From the NCBI RefSeq assembly GCF_002001165.1, contig NZ_MUNQ01000009.1:186001-250000 (forward strand): DNA of 64,000 nt, read 5' to 3'. Shown one piece after another: positions 1 to 12,377 of this stretch. A program made the position numbers and the translations under genes. Origin of the DNA: Rhodanobacter sp. C05 (lineage in GTDB: Bacteria > Pseudomonadota > Gammaproteobacteria > Xanthomonadales > Rhodanobacteraceae). Each line of letters begins with the position of its first letter. Within the stretch, counting starts at the first letter, position 1. The notes beneath the pieces were generated by a model. That model saw only the letters and a list, made by a program, of their open reading frames with translations, made no database searches and was not told where the DNA came from.

Positions 1-16
1 TCAGGCGTGCGCGCAT
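1..16 (-). CDS. rlmH: RlmH 23S rRNA methyltransferase, N-terminus only (partial)
   Basis: Only the first five codons are in the window. Read on the minus strand, an ATG at 16 gives M-R-A-R-L, the usual opening of RlmH, the SPOUT enzyme that methylates pseudouridine 1915 of 23S rRNA. It lies 14 nt downstream of the rsfS stop, and rsfS-rlmH is a widely conserved pair, so the call rests mainly on context. The rest of the gene lies beyond the window edge. Confidence 0.6.
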
Positions 17-30
17 GCCGCAGACTTGGC

Positions 31-417
31 TCAGCCCGCTTGCGCAGCGTCGGCTTCGTGCCCGTGGTCACCCACCGTCCACAACCGTTCGAGGCCATAG
101 AACTCGCGAATGCGCGGCAGCATCACATGGACGATCACGTCGCCCAGGTCGACCAGCACCCATTCACCTTCCACCTCGCCTTCCACGCCCAGCGGCATCA
201 CGCCCGCCTTCTTGGCGAACCTGGCGACTTCGTCGGCGATGGATTTGACGTGGCGTGCGGAGGTGCCGGAGGCGATGACCAGCAGGTCGGCGATGGAGGT
301 CTTGCCGCGGACGTCGATCTCGCGAACGTCCTTGGCTTTCAATTCTTCCAGCGCATCGATGACCGACTTGCGCAGGGTGGCCGTGGAGACGGACTTGTTC
401 GTACGGGCAGTACTCAA
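31..417 (-). CDS. rsfS: Ribosome silencing factor RsfS
   Basis: RsfS binds ribosomal protein uL14 and blocks joining of the 30S and 50S subunits when nutrients are scarce. The core is clear: a [10 protein letters not shown] strand, the [20 protein letters not shown] segment, then [23 protein letters not shown] and [10 protein letters not shown]. No ATG or GTG precedes the domain in frame. I place the start at TTG 417 (128 aa); a TTG at 450 is the alternative. A TATACT hexamer at 465-470 (minus) may be its -10 box. It normally sits next to nadD, but here about 6.4 kb of unrelated genes lie between them. Confidence 0.92.
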   Translation of the reverse strand: MSTARTNKSVSTATLRKSVIDALEELKAKDVREIDVRGKTSIADLLVIASGTSARHVKSIADEVARFAKKAGVMPLGVEGEVEGEWVLVDLGDVIVHVMLPRIREFYGLERLWTVGDHGHEADAAQAG

Positions 418-502
418 GAGGATGGGCCTCGATGCGTGATCGCAGCGCAAAATGGCGCGGGCGCAGTATAACCGCCTGCCGTCAAGGGTGCTTTGGCTGT
501 GC

Positions 503-1585
503 TCAGGGCGCCGGCATCCGCTTGGCCAGCCGGTATTCGTGCATCAGGCGCGCCACCAGTTCGGCGGCCGGCTGCGGGCGCACCAAGCCAGCGGCCTGCC
601 CGCACCATTCGGACAGCAGATCACCGCGCCCGGCGGCCGCGGCGGCCCGGCGCAACGGCGCGGTGAGCGCGTTCAGCACTGGATACGGCAGCCCTTGCGC
701 CGCTTCCGGCATGGCTTCGACGAAGCGATTGCGCAGGCCCCGGGCGGCGCGCCCGGAGAAACCCCGAATGGTGGTGACCTGGTGTTCCTCGACCCGAGAC
801 AGATCCTGCTTCCACGCCTCGGCCGCCGAAGATTCGGGGCAGGCAAGGAAAGCGGTACCCAGCTGGCTGGCCGCCGCACCGAGGATTTCCGCCGCCAGCA
901 TGCCGCGGCCGTCCATGATGCCGCCAGCGGCGATCACCGGAACATCCCGTGCATAAGCCGCCAGCGCGCGCACGGTCAGCGGCAGCAGCGCAAACAGGCC
1001 GATCATCGCGTCCTCGGCCTCGTGCAGGAAAGTGCCGCGATGACCGCCGGCCTCGGCACCCTGCACGCAGACGGCATCCGCGCCGCCTTCGGCCCAGGCG
1101 CGAGCTTCGGCCACCGTGGTGGCGGTGCCGATCACATAGATGTCGCGCTGGCGCAGCTCGCGCAACTGCGCCGGACTGATCACGCCGAACGCAAAACTCG
1201 CCACCGCCGGGCGCGCCTCGCACAGGGCGGCGAACTGATCGGAGAAACGCGGTGCCCAGCGTGCCGGCAGGCTGGTGCGGGCATCGAGGCCTTCCTGCGC
1301 CATCAGTGCATCGAGCTGTTCGCGTGCCTTCGCGACTGCGGCCATGTCGGCATCGAATTCATCCGGCAGCACGAACAGGCCAATCGCGTAAGGCCGGGCG
1401 CCCAGTGCGCGTATCTGTGCCGCCTGCTCAAGGATCGCCTGCGGTTCCAGATAACCGGCACCCAGCGAACCCAGGCAGCCTGCATTCGATACGGCCGCCA
1501 CCAGGGCTGGTGGCGTCGAGCCGGACATCGGCGCCTGAATCAGCGGATGCTCGATGCCAAGGCGACTGGCGAAGGGCGAGTTCAT
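503..1585 (-). CDS. NAD(P)H-dependent flavin oxidoreductase / nitronate monooxygenase family
   Basis: 360 aa TIM-barrel flavoprotein of the NMO/2-nitropropane dioxygenase-like family (PF03060), which oxidises nitronates with FMN and O2 or acts as an NAD(P)H:flavin/quinone reductase. It begins [20 protein letters not shown], the typical first strand and FMN loop. It also has [29 protein letters not shown] (phosphate and substrate region with the conserved His) and [14 protein letters not shown], with the phosphate-binding AAGGI. ATG 1585 is chosen because it precedes the first strand directly; an upstream ATG at 1615 would add 10 residues unlike the family. Single gene; the true substrate cannot be read from the sequence. 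Confidence 0.88.
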   Translation of the reverse strand: MNSPFASRLGIEHPLIQAPMSGSTPPALVAAVSNAGCLGSLGAGYLEPQAILEQAAQIRALGARPYAIGLFVLPDEFDADMAAVAKAREQLDALMAQEGLDARTSLPARWAPRFSDQFAALCEARPAVASFAFGVISPAQLRELRQRDIYVIGTATTVAEARAWAEGGADAVCVQGAEAGGHRGTFLHEAEDAMIGLFALLPLTVRALAAYARDVPVIAAGGIMDGRGMLAAEILGAAASQLGTAFLACPESSAAEAWKQDLSRVEEHQVTTIRGFSGRAARGLRNRFVEAMPEAAQGLPYPVLNALTAPLRRAAAAAGRGDLLSEWCGQAAGLVRPQPAAELVARLMHEYRLAKRMPAP

Positions 1586-1708
1586 GCGTGATGGCCTGCA
1601 ACGGATGGATGCCAAGTATCCGCTGTCGCCACGTACGGAAGAAGTGAAGCACTGCCGTCTGGCGGGGCGCCGCCGTAGCGACGCCTCCGCCAGCGGCCAC
1701 GGGACTTC

Positions 1709-2002
1709 TCAGCCGCCGGAGCTCATCGCACCGTCGTCCTTCTTCATCGAGTCTTTCTTCATCGCGTCCTGCTTCATCGCATCGGGCTTCATGGCGTCCT
1801 TGTGCATCATGTTCGACTTCGATGTATCCATCTTCATCGAGCCGGATTTCATCGCATCGGATTTCATGGGTGCCTTCTGCATGGCGTCGTGCGACATCGC
1901 CGTACCGGCACTGGCAGGCATCGCGTCCTGGGCAAACACGGTCGTGGTAGCCAGGCCGCAGGTCATGGCAGTAGCGAGAATAAGGGCAACGCGTGCGTTC
2001 AT
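1709..2002 (-). CDS. Secreted pentapeptide MXKDX repeat protein
   Basis: 97 aa. An N-terminal signal peptide (MNARVALILATAMTCGLATTTVFA) is followed by a mature chain built of Met-Lys-x-Asp units such as DAMKPDAMKQDAMKKDSMKKD. This matches the MXKDX pentapeptide repeat proteins recognised by a TIGRFAM model; their role is unknown. The mature chain is almost all Met, Lys, Asp, Ser and Ala, with no Trp, Tyr or Cys, and is probably disordered. Many Met residues could bind Cu(I) or scavenge oxidants, but that is inference. The start is ATG 2002 because the signal peptide follows at once; an AAGGA lies about 10 nt upstream. Apparently monocistronic. Confidence 0.85.
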   Translation of the reverse strand: MNARVALILATAMTCGLATTTVFAQDAMPASAGTAMSHDAMQKAPMKSDAMKSGSMKMDTSKSNMMHKDAMKPDAMKQDAMKKDSMKKDDGAMSSGG

Positions 2003-2095
2003 CGGAGTGGTCCTTGAAAGAAAGGGAAGAGGACGCTGATGCCGTCCCCGCCGATTCATTCGCTGCCCGTCTGCCGACAGTTACATCGTGCCGGC

Positions 2096-2806
2096 CTAGC
2101 CACCACCCAGCCCGGCCACGATATTCACCGTGATCGCAATGATGAACACGTTGAAGAAGAACGCGATCACGCTGTGCAGCAAGGCCACGCGACGCAGGTA
2201 GCGGCTGGTGATCTGCACGTCGGAGACCTGGAACGTCATGCCGATCACGATCGCGAAATAAGCGAAATCCCAGTAATCCGGCTCCTCCGTGTCGGGGAAA
2301 TCCAGCCCGGAATGCTTGTCGCCGAAATCGCCGTAGAAGCCATGCGCATAGTGGATCGCGAACATGGTGTTGAGGAACAGCCAGCTCAGCACCACGCTGA
2401 GCGCACCGACCGCTATCGCCAGCGCACCACCCGCCTTGGCTGCATGCAGCTCATTGCTCAGCGCCACCAGCACCACGGTCGACAGCACCACGCCACTCCA
2501 CAGGATGCCCCAGCGCCCGGTGTCCTGCGCCTGCGCCTGGGTGCGCATACTCGCCGGCGAAGCCTGGTTGAACATCCGCGCCAGAATGGACAAAAACACC
2601 AGGGCACCCAGGTCAAACCCCAGCAATACCGCGATGGTTGGCCGCAATCCGCCTGCCACCAGCAACGCGCTGGTGATGATGAAGATCGTCAATGACACGA
2701 TCATTCGCGGCCGGACTTTGATGAAATGAAATGGCCGCCAGCGGCGTTTCCTGGACTGGGGCTGCGCGGCTACGTTTGCATCATCGGGTGGCGACGCGTT
2801 GTTCAT
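2096..2806 (-). CDS. DUF1345 integral membrane protein
   Basis: 236 aa. After a polar, Arg-rich N-terminus come about five hydrophobic segments (roughly residues 35-55, 57-75, 108-128, 135-155, 205-230) and the signature EPDYWDFAYFAIVIGMTFQVSDVQ, followed by RRVALLHSVIAFFFN, which marks DUF1345. This segment resembles the pore region of small cation channels, but no function is established. ATG 2806 is preferred over the in-frame GTG at 2818. It stands alone between the MXKDX gene and a small acetyltransferase on the same strand, with 93 nt to the former. Confidence 0.88.
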   Translation of the reverse strand: MNNASPPDDANVAAQPQSRKRRWRPFHFIKVRPRMIVSLTIFIITSALLVAGGLRPTIAVLLGFDLGALVFLSILARMFNQASPASMRTQAQAQDTGRWGILWSGVVLSTVVLVALSNELHAAKAGGALAIAVGALSVVLSWLFLNTMFAIHYAHGFYGDFGDKHSGLDFPDTEEPDYWDFAYFAIVIGMTFQVSDVQITSRYLRRVALLHSVIAFFFNVFIIAITVNIVAGLGGG

Positions 2807-2937
2807 GTCGACCACCACGTCGATGCAGCGATCGGCAACACCGTCATGGTGGCCATGGATGGATCATCACAATGAAGCACGCAACCTCCAGAAAGTCCGG
2901 CACAACGGCCGGCAACGCGGTGATGATAGCGGGAGAT

Positions 2938-3213
2938 TCACCGGCACAAATCCCGATACTCCGGATGCCGCGTGATCCATGCCGAGGCATACGAACAGGC
3001 CGGCACCACCTTCCAGCCCTCGGCACGCGCCGCATCCATGGTTGCCTGCACCAGCGCCGAGGCAATGCCACGCCCGCCCACTTCGTCGGGTACTCCGGTG
3101 TGGGTGATCGTCAACACGCCGGCCACCAGGGTGTAGTCGAGTTCGCAATGCACGCCGTCCACCTGCGTTTCGAAGCGATGCGCAGCGCGATCGTGATGAA
3201 TGGCAAACGACAT
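2938..3213 (-). CDS. Small GNAT-family N-acetyltransferase (YjdJ/COG2388 type)
   Basis: 91 aa, the usual size of the minimal GNAT group that carries little more than the acetyl-CoA site. It opens with [15 protein letters not shown], followed by the strand [21 protein letters not shown], where the GGRGIA loop is the pyrophosphate-binding motif A. It ends in [20 protein letters not shown], typical of this COG. The acceptor substrate is unknown for the family. ATG 3213 fits the domain; the frame is open upstream, but that part is not family-like. Divergent from the OsmC gene, so about 150 nt between them holds both promoters. Confidence 0.9.
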   Translation of the reverse strand: MSFAIHHDRAAHRFETQVDGVHCELDYTLVAGVLTITHTGVPDEVGGRGIASALVQATMDAARAEGWKVVPACSYASAWITRHPEYRDLCR

Positions 3214-3364
3214 GCGACCTCCAACCCGGATGTGACAAGCGCCAAGCATACGGCCTGATGGCGCTAATCGGGGATGAAGCCGAACCACCGATCCCTTCGC
3301 GCGATCTGCATGAACCAGCAGCCACACTGACTGCTTGCCCACCACCGCCCCACAGGAGAATCCC

Positions 3365-3790
3365 ATGAAGAAATCCGCATCCGCCCACTGGTCCGGCGGC
3401 ATCAAGGATGGCCAAGGCAGCATCTCGACCGAAACCGGCGTGCTGCGTGAGGCGCCGTACGGCTTCAAGTCCCGCTTCGAGGATGGCCCCGGCACCAATC
3501 CGGAGGAATTGATCGCCGCCGCCCATGCCGGCTGCTATTCGATGGCGCTCTCGCTCGGGCTCGGCAACGCCGGACTCACCGCCGACAGCATCGATACCAA
3601 GGCGGTGGTGACGCTGGACAAGGATGGCGACGGCTTTTCGATCACGGCCGTGCACCTCACCTGCAAGGCCAAGGTGCCGGGCACGGATGCAGCCACGTTC
3701 GCGAAGATCGCGCAGGCGACCAAGGAAGGCTGCCCCGTCTCCAAGGTGCTCAAGGCCACCATCACGCTGGATGCGACGCTGGATACCTGA
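3365..3790 (+). CDS. OsmC-family peroxiredoxin (organic hydroperoxide reductase)
   Basis: 141 aa OsmC/Ohr-fold thiol peroxidase that reduces organic hydroperoxides in the cytoplasm. The two redox cysteines are C57 in [10 protein letters not shown] and C123 in [22 protein letters not shown] is the family signature. The Y-G-F-K-S-R-F segment and the spacing suggest the OsmC (YhfA/OsmC) rather than the Ohr branch. The start is ATG 3365, with an AGGAGA Shine-Dalgarno at about 3353-3358; an in-frame start 10 codons earlier lacks one. The next gene is 47 nt away on the same strand. Confidence 0.94.
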   Translation: MKKSASAHWSGGIKDGQGSISTETGVLREAPYGFKSRFEDGPGTNPEELIAAAHAGCYSMALSLGLGNAGLTADSIDTKAVVTLDKDGDGFSITAVHLTCKAKVPGTDAATFAKIAQATKEGCPVSKVLKATITLDATLDT

Positions 3791-3837
3791 AACCCCCTGT
3801 CGGCGGCATCGGCATGGCGCCACGTTAGACTTGCCGC

Positions 3838-4782
3838 ATGCCCTCGCCGCCGAATTTCCTCACCCGCATCGCCCGCGAACCGATCCGCCCGCTGCGTGCC
3901 GCGATCCGGCATTGGGTACTCAGCGCCTTCCCGCGCGTCCAGACCGGCAGCATCGATTACGACCATCCGCACGGCGACCCGGGCCTGTTCGGGCCGGACA
4001 GCGCGACCTGGCGCGTGCACTCGGATTTCCCCGGCATGCTGGCCGGTGGCCTGGCAGCACTGACCTTGCAGACGCTGCATCCGCTGGCGCTGGCCGGCGT
4101 GTGGGATCACTCCAATTTCCGCGGCGACCTGCTCGGACGTTTGCGTCGCACCACGGCGTTTGTCGGTGGCACCACCTACGCACCGCGTGCGCAGACCGAG
4201 GCGCTGATCGAACATGTGCGACAGATCCACACGCACATCACCGGCCATGCTGAAGATGGACGTCCGTATGCCGCGGACGATCCCGCGCTGCTGACCTGGG
4301 TACATGTCACCGAGGCGTACAGCTTCCTGCAGGGCTATCGCCGCTACAGCCATACCACCCTTCCGGTGGATGCGGCCGATCGCTATTACGGCGAGGTGCG
4401 GCGGATTGCCGAAGCGCTGGGCGCCCGCGCGGTGCCCGCCTCGGAACAGGCCGTCAACGACTACTTCCAACGCATCCAGCCGGAACTGGCCTATACCGAA
4501 CGCTCGCGCGTGGTACTCGAACTGCTGGCGCAGGTGCGTCTGCCGGTGCCGGCGGCGGGACTGTCGCGCGATCTCTTCCTGCACGCCGGCGGCGCCCTGC
4601 TGCCGGAGTGGGCGACTGAACTGCTCGGCCGCACACCATGGCAGCAGCGCCAGGCACGACTGGCGGCCCACGCGCTGTGGACCGTCGCGCCGGTCTTTCG
4701 CGCCGCCCTCAAGGACGGCATCGCCGGTCGCGCCTGCCGGCGCATGGATATGCCGGCAGAGCAATTGCAGCAATGGGTATAG
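3838..4782 (+). CDS. MpaB-family (DUF2236) oxygenase-like protein
   Basis: 314 aa. It matches the DUF2236/MpaB group, related to the fungal ER-bound oxygenase MpaB and the latex-clearing protein Lcp, heme-type oxygenases of hydrophobic substrates. Seen here: HGDPGLFGPDSATWRVHSDF, LQTLHPLALAGVWDHSNF with family-conserved His residues, the FVGGTTYA turn, and WVHVTEAYSFLQGY in the helical core. It lacks an export signal. In many bacteria the family sits alone with no known substrate, as here. The downstream helicase gene starts about 110 nt later. Confidence 0.87.
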   Translation: MPSPPNFLTRIAREPIRPLRAAIRHWVLSAFPRVQTGSIDYDHPHGDPGLFGPDSATWRVHSDFPGMLAGGLAALTLQTLHPLALAGVWDHSNFRGDLLGRLRRTTAFVGGTTYAPRAQTEALIEHVRQIHTHITGHAEDGRPYAADDPALLTWVHVTEAYSFLQGYRRYSHTTLPVDAADRYYGEVRRIAEALGARAVPASEQAVNDYFQRIQPELAYTERSRVVLELLAQVRLPVPAAGLSRDLFLHAGGALLPEWATELLGRTPWQQRQARLAAHALWTVAPVFRAALKDGIAGRACRRMDMPAEQLQQWV

Positions 4783-4893
4783 ATCCGTTGCATGGCATAC
4801 CCCGGCACGCCGGGGAACCGCCGCATTCCCGTTGGCATTGACAGCTCCGCCCTATCGGCTAACGTCGACCGGACACGTCAGTCAGGGGCGCCT

Positions 4894-6771
4894 GTGGCAA
4901 CACTCATTCCGACCCGCAACAGCTGCCTGCCACGGATGACCGGTGGCGAGAAACGCGTTTCCGAACGGCTGGAACAGAAGCTCGAGGACGACTACCTGCT
5001 GTGGTACGACGTGCCCGTCGGGCTGAAACAGCGCCATCCGGATTTCGTGGTGTTCCATCCGCGCCGCGGCCTGCTGGTGCTGGAGGTGAAGGACTGGAAG
5101 GCCGACACCATCCGCCACGCCGACAGCACCCAGTTCACCCTGGTGACCGATCGCGGCCTGGTGAAGGAAGCCAACCCGCTGCTGCAGGCACGTGCCTATG
5201 CGCTTGAGATCGGCGTGGTGCTGGAGCGCGATCAGGCGCTGCGCCACCCGGCGGATTCACGCCACGCCGGCAAGCTGATCATGCCGTGGGCCTGGGGCGT
5301 GGTGCTGGCCAACATCACCCGCAAACAATTCGACGAGGGTGCGCTGGGCGAAGTGTTGCCCGAACATCTGGTGATCTGCCGCGACGAACTGTACGAGACG
5401 GTCGACGCCGAGGCATTCCAGGAGCGGCTGTGGGCGATGTTCCCGCAGGTGTTTCCGGTGGCGCTGACCCTGCCGCAGATCGATCGCGTGCGCTGGCATC
5501 TGTTCCCCGAGCTGCGGGTCGAACCCGGCAGCGGCCAGTTCGGCCTGTTCGGCCCGACCGACGCGGCGGTGCGTCCGCTGGAGATTCCCGACCTGGTCAA
5601 GGTGATGGACTCGCAGCAGGAACAGCTGGCGCGTTCGCTCGGCGGCGAGCATCGGGTTATCCACGGCGTCGCCGGCTCCGGCAAGACGATGATCCTGGGC
5701 TTCCGCGCGATGCAGCTCGCACGTGAGATGTCCAGGCCGATTCTGGTGCTCTGCTACAACAAGACGCTTGCCGCACGGCTCGAACAGCTGATCGGCGAGC
5801 GCGGCCTCAGCGAGAAGGTGCAGGTCTACAACTTCCACAAGTGGTGCCGCAAGATGCTGGTGGCGTATCACGCACCGTTGCCAACGGGCAACGGCAAGGC
5901 GTTTGCCGATGCGTTGCCGCCGGCGGTGATCGCCGGGGTCGATCGCGGCCAGATTCCGCGCTTTCAGTATGGTGCCGTGCTGATCGACGAAGGCCACGAC
6001 TTCGAACCGGACTGGTACAGGTTGATCGTGCAGATGATCGACCCGGTCACCAACTCCCTGCTGGTACTGTACGACGACGCACAGAATATCTACGGCAACG
6101 CCGATCGGCGCAAGATCAGCTGGAAGAGCCTGGGCGTGCAGGCACAGGGCCGTACCACCATCCTCAAGCTCAACTACCGCAACACGCTGGAGATTCTCTC
6201 GGTCGCACGTGCCTTCGCCCACGACCTGCTCGAATCGCGCAGCGACGATGATGACGGCGTGCCCCTGATCGCACCGGAAAGCGCCGGCCGGCGGGGTGCC
6301 GTGCCCGAGCTGGTGCGCACCGACACTGCCGGTGCACAGCTCGACGTGTTGATCGCGCGCCTGCGCGACGAGCACGCCAGCGGGCGGCCGTATTCCGACA
6401 TGGCGGTGCTGTTCCGCAACCAGTGGGAGGGCGAGAAGCTGCACGAGGCACTGCAGCGCATCGGCCTTCCCAGCCGGCTCGCCGACAGCACCGGCAAGCA
6501 GACCCTGTTCGTGGTCGAGGACAGCATCAAGCTGGTCACCATGCATTCCAGCAAGGGCCTGGAGTTTCCGTTCGTGATCATCCCCGGCCTCGGCTCGTTG
6601 CCCAAGGAAGGCCAGAGCGAGGCCGATGAAGCGCGCCTGCTCTACGTCGCGATGACCCGCGCTACCGAACACCTGCTGCTGATCCACCATGACGATTCGG
6701 TCTTCAGCAAGCGCATCCGCGATTCGATCAACGAAGTGCAGGGCCAGTTGAACAGACACCGTCAAACATGA
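4894..6771 (+). CDS. NERD-domain superfamily 1 DNA helicase (UvrD/Rep-like)
   Basis: 625 aa from GTG 4894, which has AGGGGC just upstream; an ATG at 4792 would add 34 unlikely residues. Residues about 15-120 form a NERD nuclease-related domain (GGEKRVSERLEQKL, HPDFVVF, LLVLEVKDWK: the D...ExK pattern of restriction-type nucleases). An SF1 helicase follows: Walker A GVAGSGKT near 258-266, Walker B LIDEGHDF near 363, motif IV-V KLVTMHSSKGLEFPFVIIPG and motif VI LLYVAMTRAT. NERD plus helicase suggests DNA processing (repair or anti-phage defence). No partner genes are adjacent. It converges on nadD with only 7 nt between the stops. Confidence 0.9.
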   Translation: MATLIPTRNSCLPRMTGGEKRVSERLEQKLEDDYLLWYDVPVGLKQRHPDFVVFHPRRGLLVLEVKDWKADTIRHADSTQFTLVTDRGLVKEANPLLQARAYALEIGVVLERDQALRHPADSRHAGKLIMPWAWGVVLANITRKQFDEGALGEVLPEHLVICRDELYETVDAEAFQERLWAMFPQVFPVALTLPQIDRVRWHLFPELRVEPGSGQFGLFGPTDAAVRPLEIPDLVKVMDSQQEQLARSLGGEHRVIHGVAGSGKTMILGFRAMQLAREMSRPILVLCYNKTLAARLEQLIGERGLSEKVQVYNFHKWCRKMLVAYHAPLPTGNGKAFADALPPAVIAGVDRGQIPRFQYGAVLIDEGHDFEPDWYRLIVQMIDPVTNSLLVLYDDAQNIYGNADRRKISWKSLGVQAQGRTTILKLNYRNTLEILSVARAFAHDLLESRSDDDDGVPLIAPESAGRRGAVPELVRTDTAGAQLDVLIARLRDEHASGRPYSDMAVLFRNQWEGEKLHEALQRIGLPSRLADSTGKQTLFVVEDSIKLVTMHSSKGLEFPFVIIPGLGSLPKEGQSEADEARLLYVAMTRATEHLLLIHHDDSVFSKRIRDSINEVQGQLNRHRQT

Positions 6772-6778
6772 CTCGTGT

Positions 6779-7411
6779 TCAGCGCCTGTAGGGTGCGAGC
6801 AATTCCGTGTCGTCGAACAGCCCTGCCGGCAACAGGTAACGCGGATCACGCCCGGCCGCGAGCAGTTCGCGGATGCGCGTGGCGGAAATCACCAGCGGTG
6901 TAACTGCCAGTTCGATCAGCCTGCCGGCAGGCAGCTTGCGCAAGGTGGAAACCTCGCCCACCCAGCGGCCGGCGGTTTCATGTTGCAGATCTTCGGACAG
7001 TACGGCACCGACATCCGGCCGGCTCAGCACACCGATATGTGCCACGGTGAAAAGCTCACGCCAGCGATGCCAGCTGGGCAAGCCGGCAAACGCATCGGCG
7101 CCGATGAGCAATACCAGCGGCCGGTCGCCTTGTTCGGCACGCAACTCATGCAAGGTGTCGATGGTGTACGACGGGCCATTGCGCTCCAGTTCGCGGGTAT
7201 CCAGGGTCAGTCGCGATTGCCCATGCAATGCCGCGCGCAGCATCGCAACGCGCTGTGTGGCGGAAGCGGCCGGCGGCGGCCGGTGCGGCGGCACGCTGGC
7301 CGGTAACAGACGCACTTCGGCGTCAAGCAGTTCGGCAGCCTCCCAGGCCACGCTGAGATGGCCCAGATGCACCGGATCGAACGTGCCACCGAAGATCGCC
7401 AGCGGTTTCAC
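6779..7411 (-). CDS. nadD: Nicotinate-nucleotide adenylyltransferase
   Basis: 210 aa. NadD transfers AMP from ATP to nicotinate mononucleotide to give deamido-NAD, the step before NAD synthetase. The nucleotidyltransferase motif GGTFDPVHLGH is at residues 8-18, the IGADAFAGLPSWHRW substrate segment lies mid-protein, and ISATRIREL near the C-terminus is the second ATP-binding motif. The start is GTG 7411, which overlaps the holA stop (GTGA), so translation is probably coupled. It is the last gene of leuS-lptE-holA-nadD; the usual next gene, rsfS, is displaced to the window start. Confidence 0.96.
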   Translation of the reverse strand: MKPLAIFGGTFDPVHLGHLSVAWEAAELLDAEVRLLPASVPPHRPPPAASATQRVAMLRAALHGQSRLTLDTRELERNGPSYTIDTLHELRAEQGDRPLVLLIGADAFAGLPSWHRWRELFTVAHIGVLSRPDVGAVLSEDLQHETAGRWVGEVSTLRKLPAGRLIELAVTPLVISATRIRELLAAGRDPRYLLPAGLFDDTELLAPYRR

Positions 7412-8417
7412 ACCAGTGCCCGCGCCGCACGCGATTCAGCGATCGCGGCGATCAGTCGTTCGGCTTCCTGCCACGGATTGCCGGCTTCACGGCCCTTGAC
7501 CATGCGGTCGATGCGCGAGGCACGCGCGAGGCATTGCAGCCAGTGCTCGCGCGGCGCGCGGCGCAACGCCTGGCGAAACAGGGTTTCGCGTGCCTGCCAC
7601 AGGTGCTCGGCGCGGAACTGGGCGGCAAGGTCGTGCGCGTTGGCAAGACGCAAGGCCAGTTGCAGCTGATTGACCAGCCAGCCCATCAGGGCCAGCAGTT
7701 CGTCGCCTTCGGAGCGCAACCCGGCAAGGATGCGCAATGCGCGTGCACCGTCGCCGACGAAGGCGGCATCGGTGAGTTTGAACACGTCGTAGCGGGCGCT
7801 GTCGGCAACCAGTTTTTCCATCTCGGTGGCGTCGATGCGGCCCTCACCATGCAGAACGGCGAGCTTGTCGATCTCCTGCGCGGCGGCAAGCAGGTTGCCC
7901 TCGACCCGCTCGGCCAGCAGCGCCGTGGCATCGGCCGTGGCGGACAGGCCGCGCGAGGCAAGTCGCGCACCAATCCACGCACCCCACTCGTTCGGTCGCG
8001 GCGCGTTGAATACCACCATCGTGCCGCTGGCATCGAGCTTCTTGCTCCACGCGCCGTCGTGCTTGCTGCTCCACTCCATTGCGGTGATCAGCAGAGTGAC
8101 ATCCGGTGGCGGGTCAGCGCAGAACGCGTTGATCGCCTTCGCCCCTTCGATACCCGGGCGGCCGGTGGGCAGGCGCAGGTCGATCAGGCGACGGGTGGCG
8201 AACAGCGACATGCCGGCGGCGGAACGCGCCAGGTCGTCCCAGTCGAAATGCTGGGTGACGTCAATCACGTCGCGTTCGCTGTAGCCCAGTTTCTTCGCCT
8301 GCGCGCGCAACGCATCGGCGGCTTCCAGCACGAGCAGCTCCTCGCCAGCGAGCAGGTACACCGGCGCCAGGCGGTCAGCCGCCAGCGCCTTCTGCCACTG
8401 ACCGGAATTGAGCGGCA

Positions 8418-8418
<1 letters not shown>
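7408..8418 (-). CDS. holA: DNA polymerase III delta subunit
   Basis: 336 aa, normal length for HolA, the clamp-loader wrench that opens the beta sliding clamp. Family hallmarks are the N-terminal PVYLLAGEELLVLEAADALRA, the RLIDLRLPTG strand, the TLLITAMEWSSKHDGAWSKKL stretch, and the C-terminal helical collar with RAPREHWLQCLARASRIDRMVKG. It overlaps lptE by 1 nt (TGATG) and nadD by 4 nt, a translationally coupled housekeeping operon seen across Gammaproteobacteria. Confidence 0.95.
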
Positions 8419-11713
<3,295 letters not shown>

Positions 11714-11756
11714 TCAGATTAGCCCAGCACGGACCCAGCGCCAAGCCTGAAGCGGT

Positions 11757-12377
11757 TTATCCAGCCGGGCACGCCACCACCTGTCCATCCCCGAGCGCAC
11801 GCGCCGCATCGGCAATCTGCATAGCCAACTGGCCGATCGCGCGCTGGTGTCCCTGCACCAGCGCCGCATAGCCCGGCCCCACCGTCTCGCTGATGCGACT
11901 GCTGCAAGACAGAACACCGGCATGAGGGCCGTGCAGCACGCGCACGCTCCAGCCGCCTTCGATCAGGGCATAACTGCCGGGTTGCGAGTCGAAGCGGCGC
12001 AGGTCCAGCTTGATCCGCAGCAAAGGCTTGCCGTTGCCGGTCAGACCACTGACATCCGGGCTGCGCAACTCGCGCGCGAGGTCGGCCGACAATGCGCCGC
12101 GCACTTCGTCACCCAATGGTGCGATCCAGCGCTCGCCGTTGAGCAACGCCACCGTCTGTCCATCCTCGCGCACCACCAGCTGCGGCTGGTCAACCTGCGC
12201 AGGTACGCCGACCGGCAACAGCTCGAACGGCAGTGCTGCTGTCGCCGGGACTGCCGTCTCGTTCGCCGGCTCATTGGCCGGTGGGACCAGGGTGTAATAA
12301 TGCAGTGGCGCCGACGCGCAGGCCGCCAGGACCAGCGCGATCCCGATGCCAGGCAGGCGCATTGCGGTACGGATCAT
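11757..12377 (-). CDS. pqiC: PqiC-type ABC-transport auxiliary lipoprotein
   Basis: 206 aa. A signal peptide with lipobox VLAAC (C20) is followed by APLHYYTLVPP, the standard opening of the PqiC/YmbA family (DUF330). PqiC is an outer-membrane lipoprotein that caps the PqiB needle, which spans the periplasm and moves lipids between membranes. The segment PFELLPVGVPAQVDQPQLVVRE and the GERWIAPLGDEVRGALS motif are typical. Its ATG overlaps the pqiB stop by 4 nt. Last gene of pqiA1-A2-B-C. Confidence 0.92.
   Translation of the reverse strand: MIRTAMRLPGIGIALVLAACASAPLHYYTLVPPANEPANETAVPATAALPFELLPVGVPAQVDQPQLVVREDGQTVALLNGERWIAPLGDEVRGALSADLARELRSPDVSGLTGNGKPLLRIKLDLRRFDSQPGSYALIEGGWSVRVLHGPHAGVLSCSSRISETVGPGYAALVQGHQRAIGQLAMQIADAARALGDGQVVACPAG

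Noticed and set aside
1660..1694. GC-rich imperfect hairpin after the MXKDX gene
   Set aside because: It has a bulge and no T-run on the minus strand, so I did not call a terminator.
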